Shown: positions 54,447 through 63,657 of the stretch, in pieces
Layout of the letters: each line of letters opens with the position of its first letter
Position numbering within the stretch: position 1 is the first letter of the stretch
NCBI GenBank assembly: GCA_024809215.1
Contig: JANUBW010000001.1
Location: 682,001-746,000, forward strand
DNA from: Niastella sp. OAS944
Lineage (GTDB): Bacteria; Bacteroidota; Bacteroidia; Chitinophagales; Chitinophagaceae
Direction: 5' to 3'
DNA: 64,000 bases
The notes under the pieces: model-generated
What the model was told of the DNA's origin: nothing
The model's input: the letters and a program-made list of their open reading frames with translations, nothing else
The model's database searches: none
Made by a program: the position numbers and the translations under genes

Positions 54447-55760
54447 ATGGGTAGCAAATTTGCCTACAGGAGTTTATCAGATTTTATGCGTTCATCAACA
54501 CTAAGATGGCTGGTTCTACTGGCCAGCGTTTTAATAACGCTGATCATCGTTGTGCAGTTGTTCTGGCTTAACAAAGTGTATTCGTTCGAACAAAAAACGT
54601 TCAACATGAACGTTGTTAAAAGCATCAGAGGCTTATACGAAGACCTTGACCTGGTTGACACCCGGTCGGAACATTTGCAGGACCTAATAGAACACCCCCG
54701 TACCGATTACTTTTTATTCCGTGTAGATAATCCCTACTCAGAAGATTCTGTTGCATCTTACCTGCAACATGAGCTGAATGATTTTGATGTGCTCACCGAT
54801 GTGCACATTGCTTATTATTCTGCCGGTAAATCGGGCTACAGGCTTACAAAATACATTACAGCAGCAGCTTCGCGTTACGAGGTAGAACAGATCAACCTGC
54901 CGGTTCATAACCGTAACTTCAACTATATATTGCTGTACTTTCCGCACCGCAATAAATATGTTTTACAACAAATGAATTTCTGGTTCTTCAGTAGCTCTAC
55001 CTTGTTTGTAGTGCTTTGCGGATTGGCCGTAATCCTGTTCTTCTTTTACCGCCAACGGTTCCTCGCCGAAATACAAAAAGATTTTGTGAACAACTTCACC
55101 CACGAGTTCAAAACGCCACTGGCTGTAATGAAGATCTCGGCAGAAGTATTGCTGCAGGAAAAGATCACTTCACAACCTGAGCGGTTACGCAAATACGCAA
55201 CCATCGTTGAAAATCAAACGCAACACCTGCAAGACCAGGTAGAGCGGTTGTTGCAAATAGCACGGTCCGACAAAACAAACCTGCCCATACAGAAAAAACT
55301 GGTGCCGGTTAAAGATCTTATAGAACAGGCCGTTGCCAAAATGCAACCCCTCATCGATGAAAAAAAGGCCGATGTGGATATTCCCATCGATGAAGAACAG
55401 AACATTGAGCTATTTGCCGATCGAGGGCACCTTGAGCTGGCTATTGTTAACCTGCTGGAGAACGCGCTTAAGTTTTCGGTTAAGCCACACATCATCGTTT
55501 CTACCGGCCATGAAGATGGGAACATTTATATTTCAGTAAAAGACAACGGCATTGGTATTGAAAAGAAGTACCAGAAACGACTGTTCAAAAAATTTTACCG
55601 GGTGCCTACCGGCGATGTACATAATGTAAAAGGTTTTGGTTTGGGCCTTAACTTTGTAAAAAGGATCATCGATGCCCATCATGGCACTATTAAGATAAAT
55701 AGCCTGCCCGGCATTGGCACCGAGTTCAGGCTTATTCTTCCAGCAACCTTAAACAGCTGA
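54447..55760 (+). CDS. Sensor histidine kinase
   Basis: A 437-residue membrane kinase. Helices near residues 20-40 and 170-195 enclose a periplasmic sensor loop of about 130 residues. The HisKA site is FTHEFKTPLAVMKIS (phospho-His near 219). The ATPase domain has NLLENALKFS, DNGIGIEKKY and GFGLGLNFVKR. It forms a pair with the response regulator 3 bp downstream. The stimulus is unknown. An alternative ATG at 54486 is in frame. Confidence 0.92.
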   Translation: MGSKFAYRSLSDFMRSSTLRWLVLLASVLITLIIVVQLFWLNKVYSFEQKTFNMNVVKSIRGLYEDLDLVDTRSEHLQDLIEHPRTDYFLFRVDNPYSEDSVASYLQHELNDFDVLTDVHIAYYSAGKSGYRLTKYITAAASRYEVEQINLPVHNRNFNYILLYFPHRNKYVLQQMNFWFFSSSTLFVVLCGLAVILFFFYRQRFLAEIQKDFVNNFTHEFKTPLAVMKISAEVLLQEKITSQPERLRKYATIVENQTQHLQDQVERLLQIARSDKTNLPIQKKLVPVKDLIEQAVAKMQPLIDEKKADVDIPIDEEQNIELFADRGHLELAIVNLLENALKFSVKPHIIVSTGHEDGNIYISVKDNGIGIEKKYQKRLFKKFYRVPTGDVHNVKGFGLGLNFVKRIIDAHHGTIKINSLPGIGTEFRLILPATLNS

Positions 55761-55763
55761 TCT

Positions 55764-56462
55764 ATGGTAACAAAAAAAGCGAAAGTATTATTAGCCGAGG
55801 ACGATCTGTCGTTAGGATATGTGATAAAGGACAATCTGCAAGACGCAGGTTACGATGTGGTATTATGCCCCGACGGACAAACCGCTATTGAAAAGTTTGA
55901 TAAAACGCAGTACGATATATGTTTGCTCGACGTGATGATGCCCAATAAAGACGGGTTCACCGTTGCGCGCAAAATTCGCCAGTTGAGCGATATGGTGCCC
56001 ATTTTATTCCTTACCGCCAAATCAATGGAGGAAGATAAAATAAAAGGGTTTCTTACCGGTGCAGATGATTACATTACCAAACCCTTCAGTATGCAGGAGC
56101 TACTGTTGCGTATGGAAGTGTTCATTCGCCGCACCCGCAAGCTGCATGCCGAACAGGTACAGGAATACAGTATTGGGCAAATGAAGTTCTCTTATACCGA
56201 CCTGAAACTGCATACGGCAAGCGATACCTTTACGCTCACCCAAAAAGAAGCAGACCTGCTCAAATTCCTGTGTGAGCATGCCAATCATATTTTAAAACGG
56301 GATGAAGTGTTGTTGAACGTGTGGGGCAAAGACGACTATTTCCTTGGCAGAAGTATGGATGTGTTTATGACCAAATTGCGGAAATATTTCAAAGCCGATC
56401 CTAATATTATTCTCGAAACCATTCATGGTGTGGGTTTCCGGTTTAATGCGTCGGTTAGCTAG
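55764..56462 (+). CDS. OmpR-family response regulator
   Basis: A 232-residue regulator. The receiver domain has acidic AEDD (residues 11-14), phospho-acceptor Asp56 in LLDVMMPNKDG, and the Lys in ITKPFSMQELL. The winged-helix effector ends TIHGVGFRF. It is co-transcribed with the upstream kinase (3-bp gap). Its 3' end overlaps the convergent YjbR gene by 8 bp. Confidence 0.95.
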   Translation: MVTKKAKVLLAEDDLSLGYVIKDNLQDAGYDVVLCPDGQTAIEKFDKTQYDICLLDVMMPNKDGFTVARKIRQLSDMVPILFLTAKSMEEDKIKGFLTGADDYITKPFSMQELLLRMEVFIRRTRKLHAEQVQEYSIGQMKFSYTDLKLHTASDTFTLTQKEADLLKFLCEHANHILKRDEVLLNVWGKDDYFLGRSMDVFMTKLRKYFKADPNIILETIHGVGFRFNASVS

Positions 56463-56775
56463 CTCTTTTCCGAACTTCATTATAGGCCGTAGTTAACAAA
56501 TCTATCAGCATCGGTTTCCTGATCTTGTTTAGATCAGCAAGGGTCCAACCCTGTTTGCCCCATTTGTTATCTACGGGATAAATAATGGTTTTGTCGAATG
56601 CACAAAAAACCGACTGGTCAACCGCCGACAGTTTTACGCAAATAATATGGCTGCCGGCTGCGTGCGTGGCAAAGATCTTTTTCTTTACCCTGAACGAAGT
56701 TTTTTCAAAGTGCGGTTGTTCTTCCGCATCCGCAAAAGAAAGCGCCAGTTGCCTGAAGGTATTCTCATGAACCAT
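56455..56775 (-). CDS. MmcQ/YjbR family protein
   Basis: A 106-residue protein with the MmcQ/YjbR pattern: TFRQLALSFADAEEQPHFEK, the VKKKIFATH core, and NKWGKQGWTLADLNK near the end. This CyaY-like fold family binds DNA in some members; its role here is unknown. The ATG at 56775 was chosen over an extension to 56874. It overlaps the response regulator end by 8 bp. Confidence 0.85.
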   Translation of the reverse strand: MVHENTFRQLALSFADAEEQPHFEKTSFRVKKKIFATHAAGSHIICVKLSAVDQSVFCAFDKTIIYPVDNKWGKQGWTLADLNKIRKPMLIDLLTTAYNEVRKRAS

Positions 56776-56808
56776 GATTGTATGAAAATAATGAATTCCT
56801 GATATAAA

Positions 56809-56840
56809 GTGAAAGTCCCCCAATGCGTTGGGGGACTTTG
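56809..56840 (-). terminator. Terminator after the 56861-57178 gene
   Basis: AAAGTCCCCCAA pairs with TTGGGGGACTTT around a 4-base loop, with a T-rich tail on the minus strand. Confidence 0.75.
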
Positions 56841-56860
56841 CATAAAATAAGCTTATTAAA

Positions 56861-57178
56861 CTAGTTACTTGCAATTTCCTTTAACATACCCTGGAGGGAA
56901 TCAAGTCCTTTTTTCAGATCATCGGCATTCATAACCGGGCTCAATTCTACTTTAGCATTCATATTCATAAAGAAGGGTTCGCAAATACCCGGAATTTCTG
57001 AAGGGTCTTTCAAATCGAACACCAGGATGCAGGTGCGGCAACCATCCATGGCAGTAAAATAACTTGCTTCCGGTTTTAATTTTTCCATGGTTGCCTGCAT
57101 CATTTTGGGCAAAGAGCCATCCATAATTGCTTTGTTTGAAGCAACTACATCCATTGTAACCTTCATTAAAGTGCGCAT
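56861..57178 (-). CDS. Hypothetical small cytosolic protein
   Basis: A 105-residue protein of ferredoxin-like or dimeric alpha-beta appearance: MKVTMDVVASNKAI at the start, LKPEASYFTAMDGCRTCILV in the middle, and a helical end. No named family is recognised with certainty. The ATG at 57178 is preferred to 57232 because the longer N-terminus is not hydrophobic or conserved-looking. Confidence 0.6.
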   Translation of the reverse strand: MRTLMKVTMDVVASNKAIMDGSLPKMMQATMEKLKPEASYFTAMDGCRTCILVFDLKDPSEIPGICEPFFMNMNAKVELSPVMNADDLKKGLDSLQGMLKEIASN

Positions 57179-57334
57179 GCTTAAAATTTTTAATGGTAAA
57201 AAATACTCATACCCATTCAACATGCGCATCACTGATTATCCCGTAATTGATACAATAAGCAGGTACAAAAATGCAGGTGTAACTTATTTGGCTGGAAATA
57301 ATCCTTTGAAGCAATCAAATATAACTTTTTCTAC

Positions 57335-57685
57335 TTATACGGCAAAAGAAGTACCGCAACCGCAGGTTTTGCTGGCATTGGGGTTATTGAACGTGAAGCC
57401 ACGGGCGTTCAGTCCGTTTTCCCAGTCAATTTGCATCCCCATCAGGTAAATGCCATGCATTTTATTCATGATAAATGCTTGTCCTTCAAAATCGAAGTCC
57501 ACATCATCGGGCTGTTTGTCATCGAAACCCAATACATAAGAAAGGCCGGAACATCCACCCCCTTTTACCCCAACCCGTAAAAACTTGGTTGTATCAAAGT
57601 CCGGGGCACTCATTAAACGGCTGATCTCAGCCAGGGCACCAGCAGTAAAACTCACAGGAACGGCCATTGTCATATCCATACTCAA
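57335..57685 (-). CDS. A-type iron-sulfur carrier (IscA/HesB/ErpA family)
   Basis: A 116-residue protein with the three conserved cysteines: GGGCSGLSYVLGF and the C-terminal CGCGTSF. It carries Fe-S clusters to apo-targets. The exact start (ATG at 57685, 57679 or 57673) is open. No isc or suf gene is adjacent. It is preceded by a clear promoter box. Confidence 0.9.
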   Translation of the reverse strand: MSMDMTMAVPVSFTAGALAEISRLMSAPDFDTTKFLRVGVKGGGCSGLSYVLGFDDKQPDDVDFDFEGQAFIMNKMHGIYLMGMQIDWENGLNARGFTFNNPNASKTCGCGTSFAV

Positions 57686-57698
57686 ATCATTTATATTG

Positions 57699-57706
57699 CA
57701 AATTTA
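57699..57706 (-). promoter_or_regulatory. -7 element for the Fe-S carrier gene
   Basis: The minus strand reads TAAATTTG, 13 bp before the ATG at 57685. Confidence 0.5.
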
Positions 57707-57717
57707 CAATAAAAACC

Positions 57718-57900
57718 GAACTGGTTGCCGGTTACCGGTTGCCAGTCACCTGGTACTTATAACAACATGTTCCCTATAATGTTGCAGTTACAGGTTACAA
57801 GTTGCAGGTTTCAGGGAAACGCCGCGAACCGTGTAACCTGAAACCTGCAACGGAATATAGCGAGGCCGCCCAGGAACCCGGAACCTGGTAACCGGTAACA
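57718..57900. repeat. Stuttered hairpin, words GGTTGCCGGTTACCGG
   Basis: GGTTGCCGGTTACCGGTTGCC at the left is followed by GTTACAGGTTACAAGTTGC and TTGCAGGTTTCAGG; these face CCTGAAACCTGCAA and GGAACCTGGTAACCGGTAAC. It fills most of the gene-free stretch 57686-58008. Confidence 0.75.
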
Positions 57901-58008
57901 GTTTGTATTTTATACTAGTTGTGTTAGTTCTGCGTTTAAGCAACTTATTAGCAACAACTAAGAAGTTATATCCACAAACTGTATTTTTGCTCACCTAAAA
58001 CCTATTTA

Positions 58009-58560
58009 ATGTATTTACTGGAACTGACGCCCACGCAAATGACAATTTCCATTGTAATTGCCCTTGTCCTCGGCGGCGCGCTGGCTTATTTATTTTGGAA
58101 ACAACGTAAAGAAGCAAAAGAATTGCTCGACCAGCACGAAAAATTAAAATCGGCCCCGCCTGCTCCCCACGCTACCCAACCCCTGCAATTACAGGCTTAT
58201 GAGCGTTTAATGTTACTGGTAGATCGTATTGCTTTACCCAACCTTATCAGCCGTACCAATGCCACCGGACTGAGCGCTAAGGATATGCAGCTGTTGTTAA
58301 CCCAGCAAATACGTCAGGAATTTGAATATAATGTTACCCAGCAGATATATGTAACCCACGAATCATGGGAAGCGGTTCGCAACCTGAAAGATCAAAACTT
58401 ATTGATCATCAACCAGATTGCTTCATTTTTACCAGCCGAATCAACCGGCCAGGACCTTAGCCGGGCCATTCTCGAAATGCTGATGCAGAACCCTAAAGCA
58501 TCGCTGCATAATATAGTAGCAGATGTGTTGAGCTATGAAGCCAAGAAACTAATGGTTTAG
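58009..58560 (+). CDS. Hypothetical membrane-anchored protein (DUF7935-like)
   Basis: A 183-residue protein with one N-terminal helix (TISIVIALVLGGALAYLFW), a charged linker, and a soluble helical domain containing QAYERLMLLVDRIALPNLIS and QIRQEFEYNVTQQIYV. Similar single-helix proteins are common in Bacteroidota next to varied genes. Function unknown. It precedes the mutase gene on the same strand, with a stuttered gap between them. Confidence 0.65.
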   Translation: MYLLELTPTQMTISIVIALVLGGALAYLFWKQRKEAKELLDQHEKLKSAPPAPHATQPLQLQAYERLMLLVDRIALPNLISRTNATGLSAKDMQLLLTQQIRQEFEYNVTQQIYVTHESWEAVRNLKDQNLLIINQIASFLPAESTGQDLSRAILEMLMQNPKASLHNIVADVLSYEAKKLMV

Positions 58561-58583
58561 GATGTTCCAAAAAAGAAAATGAA

Positions 58584-58680
58584 GTAAGAGGTAAGAAATA
58601 AGAAGAGCTTCAATTTTGTACATTACTGCTGAATTCGAAGCACAGGCTTCGTACTTCGTACATCATACTTCATACTTCTA
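58584..58680. repeat. Stuttered hairpin, words AAGTAAGAGGTAAGAAAT
   Basis: GAAGTAAGAGGTAAGAAATAA on the left faces CTTCGTACTTCGTACATCAT on the right. Confidence 0.65.
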
Positions 58681-58689
58681 AAAAAAGAT

Positions 58690-60252
58690 ATGCCAGATAA
58701 AAAGATATATACCGATAGCGCCATTGAAATAAAAGAAGTGTACACCCCTGCCGATGTACCTTTTGCCAGCCAGATTGAAATGCCCGGGGCTTTCCCCTTT
58801 ACCCGGGGTGTGCAGGAAGATATGTACCGCGGTAAACTTTGGACCATGCGCCAATACGCCGGGTTCAGTACTGCGGAAGAAAGTAATAAACGGTATCACT
58901 ATCTGTTATCGCAAGGCGTAATGGGTTTAAGCGTGGCCTTCGACCTGCCCACGCAAATTGGGTACGACAGCGATCATCCGCTGGCCGAAGGTGAAGTAGG
59001 CAAAGTGGGTGTTGCCATCGACAGTATTGAAGACATGCAAACCCTGTTCAGTGGTATTAAGCTGGAAGAGGTGTCTACTTCAATGACCATCAATGCCACT
59101 GCCTATATTCTGCTCGCCTTTTACGTGGCGCTGGCTAAAAAACAAGGCGCCGATCTTCGAAAAATTGCCGGCACCATTCAAAACGATATTTTAAAAGAAT
59201 ATGCTGCACGGGGTACATATATCTATCCACCCCAGCCTTCTATGCGCATCATTACCGATATTTTTGAATGGTGCAGCAAAGAGCTGCCTAAATGGAATAC
59301 CATTTCTATTTCGGGATACCATATACGCGAAGCTGGCAGTACGGCCGTTCAGGAAATAGCTTTTACCTTAAGCAATGGTAAAGCATATGTAAAAGCGGCG
59401 CTTGATAAAGGGCTTGATATTAACGTATTTGGCCGCCGTCTTTCATTCTTCTTTAATTCCCACAACAACCTGTTTGAAGAAATAGCCAAATTCAGGGCAG
59501 CCCGCCGCATGTGGGCCAGCATAATGAAAGAACTGGGTGCTACCGACCCCAGGGCCATGATGCTGCGTTTTCATACCCAAACCGGCGGCAGCACCTTAAC
59601 GGCGCAACAACCGCAAAACAATATTGCCCGGGTAACCGTACAATCGCTTGCGGCGGTTTTGGGCGGAACCCAGTCATTACATACCAATGGCTTCGACGAA
59701 GCATTAAGCCTGCCAACGGAAGAAGCGGCGCGTATCGCCTTACGCACCCAGCAAATAGTGGCTTTTGAAAGCGGCGCAGCCGATACCGTTGACCCGCTCG
59801 CCGGTTCTTACTACGTTGAAGCGCTCACTAATGAAATAGAACAAAAAGCTTATGAGCTTATTGCCACCATCGATGCTATGGGTGGCAGTGTGTCGGCCAT
59901 TGAAGAAGGATTTATACAGGATGCCATTGCCCGCAGTTCTTACGATTATCAACGCAAAATTGAAAGCGGTGAGAAGATCATTGTTGGGGTAAACAAATTC
60001 CAAACAACAGAAAAAGATACTACGCCCGTCTTTAAAATAGATGATTCCATTCGCCAGGTGCAAAGCCAAAAGCTGGCGCAGCTGCGCAACAACCGCAACC
60101 CCGCCAAATGCGACCAGGTGTTGCAAGACCTTTCAGACAAAGCCACCGGCGGCGAAAACATTATGCCAACCGTTATTGAAGCCGTTGAACATAAATGTAC
60201 GCTGGGTGAAATTGCCGATACTTTGAGAGAGGTGTTTGGTGAGTATAAGTAA
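58690..60252 (+). CDS. Methylmalonyl-CoA mutase catalytic subunit without B12 domain
   Basis: A 520-residue acyl-CoA mutase alpha-type subunit. It has the TIM-barrel blocks [48 protein letters not shown] ([18 protein letters not shown]) and [11 protein letters not shown]. The C-terminal cobalamin-binding domain with DxHxxG is absent, so a separate small subunit must supply B12, as in two-subunit archaeal-type mutases. The small subunit is not in the window. The stop codon abuts the stop codon of the convergent T9SS-type gene. Confidence 0.85.
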   Translation: MPDKKIYTDSAIEIKEVYTPADVPFASQIEMPGAFPFTRGVQEDMYRGKLWTMRQYAGFSTAEESNKRYHYLLSQGVMGLSVAFDLPTQIGYDSDHPLAEGEVGKVGVAIDSIEDMQTLFSGIKLEEVSTSMTINATAYILLAFYVALAKKQGADLRKIAGTIQNDILKEYAARGTYIYPPQPSMRIITDIFEWCSKELPKWNTISISGYHIREAGSTAVQEIAFTLSNGKAYVKAALDKGLDINVFGRRLSFFFNSHNNLFEEIAKFRAARRMWASIMKELGATDPRAMMLRFHTQTGGSTLTAQQPQNNIARVTVQSLAAVLGGTQSLHTNGFDEALSLPTEEAARIALRTQQIVAFESGAADTVDPLAGSYYVEALTNEIEQKAYELIATIDAMGGSVSAIEEGFIQDAIARSSYDYQRKIESGEKIIVGVNKFQTTEKDTTPVFKIDDSIRQVQSQKLAQLRNNRNPAKCDQVLQDLSDKATGGENIMPTVIEAVEHKCTLGEIADTLREVFGEYK

Positions 60253-61425
60253 CTACCAAACAAACTTCCGGCTATCCACTAACATATTATTTGTTAGGCG
60301 AACAACATAAGTACCGTGCACCAATGCATTTAAAGGCAGTGTAATTACATTAATACCCGCTTCCACCTCAATGGAGCGTTGTTGCAGTATGGCGCCATTA
60401 AGGCTAATTATAGAAAGGGTGTAACGCCCCTTTTCAGGTGTTTGTAATGCAGTTAACAGCGATTGCCCTTGTACTGCGGTATAATCGATCAGCGCCTGTA
60501 TAGTGGCCTCGCTGCTGATCTTTACTATGGACGATAAAATAGTTTTTCCAGACGGTAACACGCCCTGTATACGGTAATATAAAAGCTGTGAGCCAACCGG
60601 CACATGATCATCGAGATAGTTATATGCGTTGGTGGTTTTGTATTCGCTTTCGGTAATATTGTTCAGCGTGGTATAATCAACACCATTTGTTGAGCGCTGA
60701 ACGTTGAACCTGGTGCCTTCCAGCACATTGTTCATTTGCCATTTTACCGTTACATCGTTCGCAGTACGAAATGCCTTTATGCCTGTAAAATTCACCGGTA
60801 ATACTTCCCCAATGCCATTAATAGCGATACTGTCTACAACTAACCGGCTGATGCCTCCACTGTTTACAAGCATGTTATAGCCATATAACCGAAAAGTAAC
60901 AGTTGTATACCGGTTCAAAAAACTACTGCCGGGAGTAACCGTAAAAAGTGCGTAATTATAGGAAAGACTATTAGAAGCAATATCTGAAGCATACCCGTCT
61001 ACACTTGAACGCAGGCTCCACGATGTCGGTCCTGACCCTGCAGGCGACCCGGTATTACTGCGCCTGATGCGTAATACGATGCTTGAAATATCAACCTGGT
61101 AACCGGTATTGGGCGTTACACTGAATTGCAAATATGCGTTGGGATCAAGTGCGCCGGCGGGCCAGCCATTTTCGCCAAAATATTCCATGCCACTATTAAA
61201 TGCCCTGGTAGGAATGCCTGCACTGAAATCGGCTGTGGAAGCTGTGTTGTAAGCCCCGCCTGTTCCTGTTAACGCTCCATTGAATCTCCAGATGCCTATC
61301 GCTTGCGACAGACAGGGAAGAACTATTAACGAATGCAATAATACACTGCACACATACTTACCAATTGGAAATGATCTTACCGATCGGCCATTGGCGGTGG
61401 CTGTTTTCAATACAGGGACGGGCAT
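60253..61425 (-). CDS. Secreted protein with probable T9SS sorting domain
   Basis: A 390-residue protein with an internal signal-type helix near residue 30 (VCSVLLHSLIVLPCLS). An extracellular beta-rich region with the repeat-like ISGIGEVLPVNFTGIKAF-type boundary (GIGEVLPVNFTGIKAF) leads to a C-terminal domain. The last about 80 residues (YTLSIISLNGAILQQRSIEV, then HGTYVVRLTNN) have the pattern of type A T9SS sorting domains. It is probably exported to the cell surface by type IX secretion. Its cargo function is not recognised. A gene-free 61426-61605 follows. Confidence 0.7.
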   Translation of the reverse strand: MPVPVLKTATANGRSVRSFPIGKYVCSVLLHSLIVLPCLSQAIGIWRFNGALTGTGGAYNTASTADFSAGIPTRAFNSGMEYFGENGWPAGALDPNAYLQFSVTPNTGYQVDISSIVLRIRRSNTGSPAGSGPTSWSLRSSVDGYASDIASNSLSYNYALFTVTPGSSFLNRYTTVTFRLYGYNMLVNSGGISRLVVDSIAINGIGEVLPVNFTGIKAFRTANDVTVKWQMNNVLEGTRFNVQRSTNGVDYTTLNNITESEYKTTNAYNYLDDHVPVGSQLLYYRIQGVLPSGKTILSSIVKISSEATIQALIDYTAVQGQSLLTALQTPEKGRYTLSIISLNGAILQQRSIEVEAGINVITLPLNALVHGTYVVRLTNNMLVDSRKFVW

Positions 61426-61605
61426 CTCGGGACAGTTTAAGGGATTAATACACTTATTAAACGGTAAATATATATGCTTATTACATGTGTGTGCATCAAC
61501 GTATTATAAACAAGATAAGTGCTATATAAAGTAGATTATAAATCATATGTTTAGTCAGGATTCCAACTCATAAATTTTTTCTACATTCAGCAAAATAAAT
61601 ACTAC

Positions 61606-62937
61606 ATGCAGCCAAAACAACCAATGAGATGGATACTGCTACCTATTCTATTTTCACTATTTTTCATTACCATACAGGCGCAACAAAGTAAGCCAGCCAA
61701 AACCGCCGGCCCGGCCATAGATCAAAAGGCGGCAGCCATTTTGCCCCAGGTAATTGAATGGCGGCGTTATTTTCACCAGCATCCCGAACTATCTAACCGG
61801 GAATACAAAACAGCTGAATATGTGGCTGCTTATTTGAAAAAGCTGGGCCTCGAAGTACAAACCGGCATAGCAAAAACAGGTGTAGTGGCCATACTGCGGG
61901 GCGGGCAGCCAGGCCCTGTTGTTGCCTTACGTGCCGATATGGATGCCCTTCCCGTTAAAGAACGGGTTGATATTCCTTTTAAATCAACAGTAAGAAGCGA
62001 ATACATGGGCGATACCGTTTCGGTAATGCATGCCTGCGGTCACGATAGCCATGTGGCCATGCTGATGGGTGCAGCCGAGGTATTATCATCTATGAAAAAA
62101 GATGTGCCCGGTACGGTGAAGTTCTTTTTTCAACCGGCAGAAGAAGGTCCGCCCGGGAATGAAGAAGGCGGTGCTTCGCTGATGGTGAAAGAAGGTTGTA
62201 TGGATAATCCTAAAGTGGATGCTGTATTTGGAATGCATATTGAATCGGACATTGAGGCTGGTTCGTTCGAATATAAACCAGGCGCCTTTATGGCTTCCTC
62301 CGACTGGTTCACCATAAACATAAAAGGTAAACAAAGCCATGGTTCACAACCCTGGAAAGGCATAGATCCTATTGTGGTGGGAACCGAAATTGTAAATGCG
62401 CTGCAAACTATTGTAAGCCGGCAATCGGAACTTACAAAAGCGCCGGTGGTTATTACAGTAGGAAAATTCCATAGCGGCGTTCGCCCTAATATTATACCTG
62501 AGGAAGCAGTGTTACAGGGCACCATACGCGCATTGGATAGCAAAATGCAAAAAGAAACGCATGAGCGTATACGCAAAATAGCCACTACCATTGCTGAGGC
62601 CATGGGTGCAACAGCAGAAGTGACCATCGACACCAAAACGCTGGTAACTTACAATGACCCTTCACTGGTAAAGCTAATGGTACCAACACTCGAAAGAACA
62701 GCGGGAAAAGAAAATGTGAGAGAACGCGAATGGGTAACCGGTTCTGAAGATTTCTCTTATTATGGCGAGAAAGCGCCCGTGTTTTTTATATACTTCGGCG
62801 GCATGCCCAAAGGCGCCGATAAATCAAAAGCACCACCACATCATACTCCTGATTTTTATATAGATGATAGCCGGCTGGATGTTGGGGTAAAGGCTTTTTG
62901 CAATTTGGTGTTTGATTATGCGAAGGTGAAGAAGTGA
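61606..62937 (+). CDS. M20-family amidohydrolase, exported
   Basis: A 443-residue metal-dependent amidohydrolase with a signal peptide (WILLPILFSLFFITIQAQ). The zinc-site and active-site blocks are YFHQHPELSNREY, VALRADMDALPV, HACGHDSHVAMLMG and FQPAEEGPPGNEEGG. The C-terminal metal ligand region is HHTPDFYIDD. It probably removes N-acyl groups from amino acids or peptides in the periplasm. It starts at an ATG after a gap without visible promoter consensus. Confidence 0.9.
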   Translation: MQPKQPMRWILLPILFSLFFITIQAQQSKPAKTAGPAIDQKAAAILPQVIEWRRYFHQHPELSNREYKTAEYVAAYLKKLGLEVQTGIAKTGVVAILRGGQPGPVVALRADMDALPVKERVDIPFKSTVRSEYMGDTVSVMHACGHDSHVAMLMGAAEVLSSMKKDVPGTVKFFFQPAEEGPPGNEEGGASLMVKEGCMDNPKVDAVFGMHIESDIEAGSFEYKPGAFMASSDWFTINIKGKQSHGSQPWKGIDPIVVGTEIVNALQTIVSRQSELTKAPVVITVGKFHSGVRPNIIPEEAVLQGTIRALDSKMQKETHERIRKIATTIAEAMGATAEVTIDTKTLVTYNDPSLVKLMVPTLERTAGKENVREREWVTGSEDFSYYGEKAPVFFIYFGGMPKGADKSKAPPHHTPDFYIDDSRLDVGVKAFCNLVFDYAKVKK

Positions 62938-62982
62938 GGTATTAGTAATGTTGAGTGGTAACATAAGGTTTTTGCGTTGTAA

Positions 62983-63052
62983 GAAACCGAAGTAAGATGT
63001 AAGAAGTAGGAAGTATGAAATTATGGAATTTCGACCTTCTTACATCTTATTT
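62983..63052. repeat. Stuttered hairpin, words AAACCGAAGTAAG
   Basis: AAACCGAAGTAAGATGTAAG on the left and GACCTTCTTACATCTTA on the right. Its opening AAGAAACCGAAGTAAG is identical to that at 16676. Confidence 0.7.
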
Positions 63053-63057
63053 TTCAA

Positions 63058-63501
63058 ATGAAACGCCCTAAATTATTTTATACGCCCGGTATGATAAGCC
63101 TGTTGGTGTTGCCGGTTTTGCTTTATATTTATCAACCGTCTATAAAAGAATATACGGTGCTCAGATTTATTTTACCCAAAGACGATTCTCAATTACCCAG
63201 CCATTCAGGCTACACCTACTCTGTTGTAAGAGACGTTTTAAAAGGCAAAAAAATACACACGATTTATCTCGGAGAACACAATGATGTAAATGAAAAGAAG
63301 CTTGCGCTCTTTGCCCGGGAAGCATTAAAACTAAAATTCTACAGCGATACTACCCAGGTAGTAGGAGTATATTTATCTGAAGAATCGACGTATGGCAACT
63401 TCGTTCAATTAGTTAACATTATGGTCAGGGACAAACATAAAAGATATACTTTGATAGGTGATTATTTTTATGTTTTCTCAGAAGTGCCAACTGAACTTTA
63501 A
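63058..63501 (+). CDS. Hypothetical membrane-anchored protein, 147 aa
   Basis: An N-terminal anchor (MISLLVLPVLLYIYQP) is followed by a soluble domain: SEESTYGNFVQLVNIMV and KHKRYTLIGDYFYVF near the end. The layout of one helix plus a compact C-terminal domain resembles ExbD-like or biopolymer-transport proteins, but no hallmark supports that. Function unknown. Confidence 0.55.
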   Translation: MKRPKLFYTPGMISLLVLPVLLYIYQPSIKEYTVLRFILPKDDSQLPSHSGYTYSVVRDVLKGKKIHTIYLGEHNDVNEKKLALFAREALKLKFYSDTTQVVGVYLSEESTYGNFVQLVNIMVRDKHKRYTLIGDYFYVFSEVPTEL

Positions 63502-63514
63502 ACCAAACAGACTA

Positions 63515-63548
63515 TTTTTAAAAAAAACGGGGATATTAAATATCCCCG
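63515..63548 (-). terminator. Terminator of glnS
   Basis: CGGGGATAT, TAA, ATATCCCCG; on the minus strand it is followed by a run of T. A run of CAACTCGTCAACAATTAATC and CTCTATCAACTT words at 63561-63663 lies between it and the glnS stop. Confidence 0.75.
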
Positions 63549-63657
63549 CCAAATGTATTTCAACTCGTCAACAATTAATCAACCTGTTGCACAGAAACCC
63601 TTTATCAACTCCATCACCTCTATCAACTTTTCAACTCTCTGTCAACTCGTCTACTTG

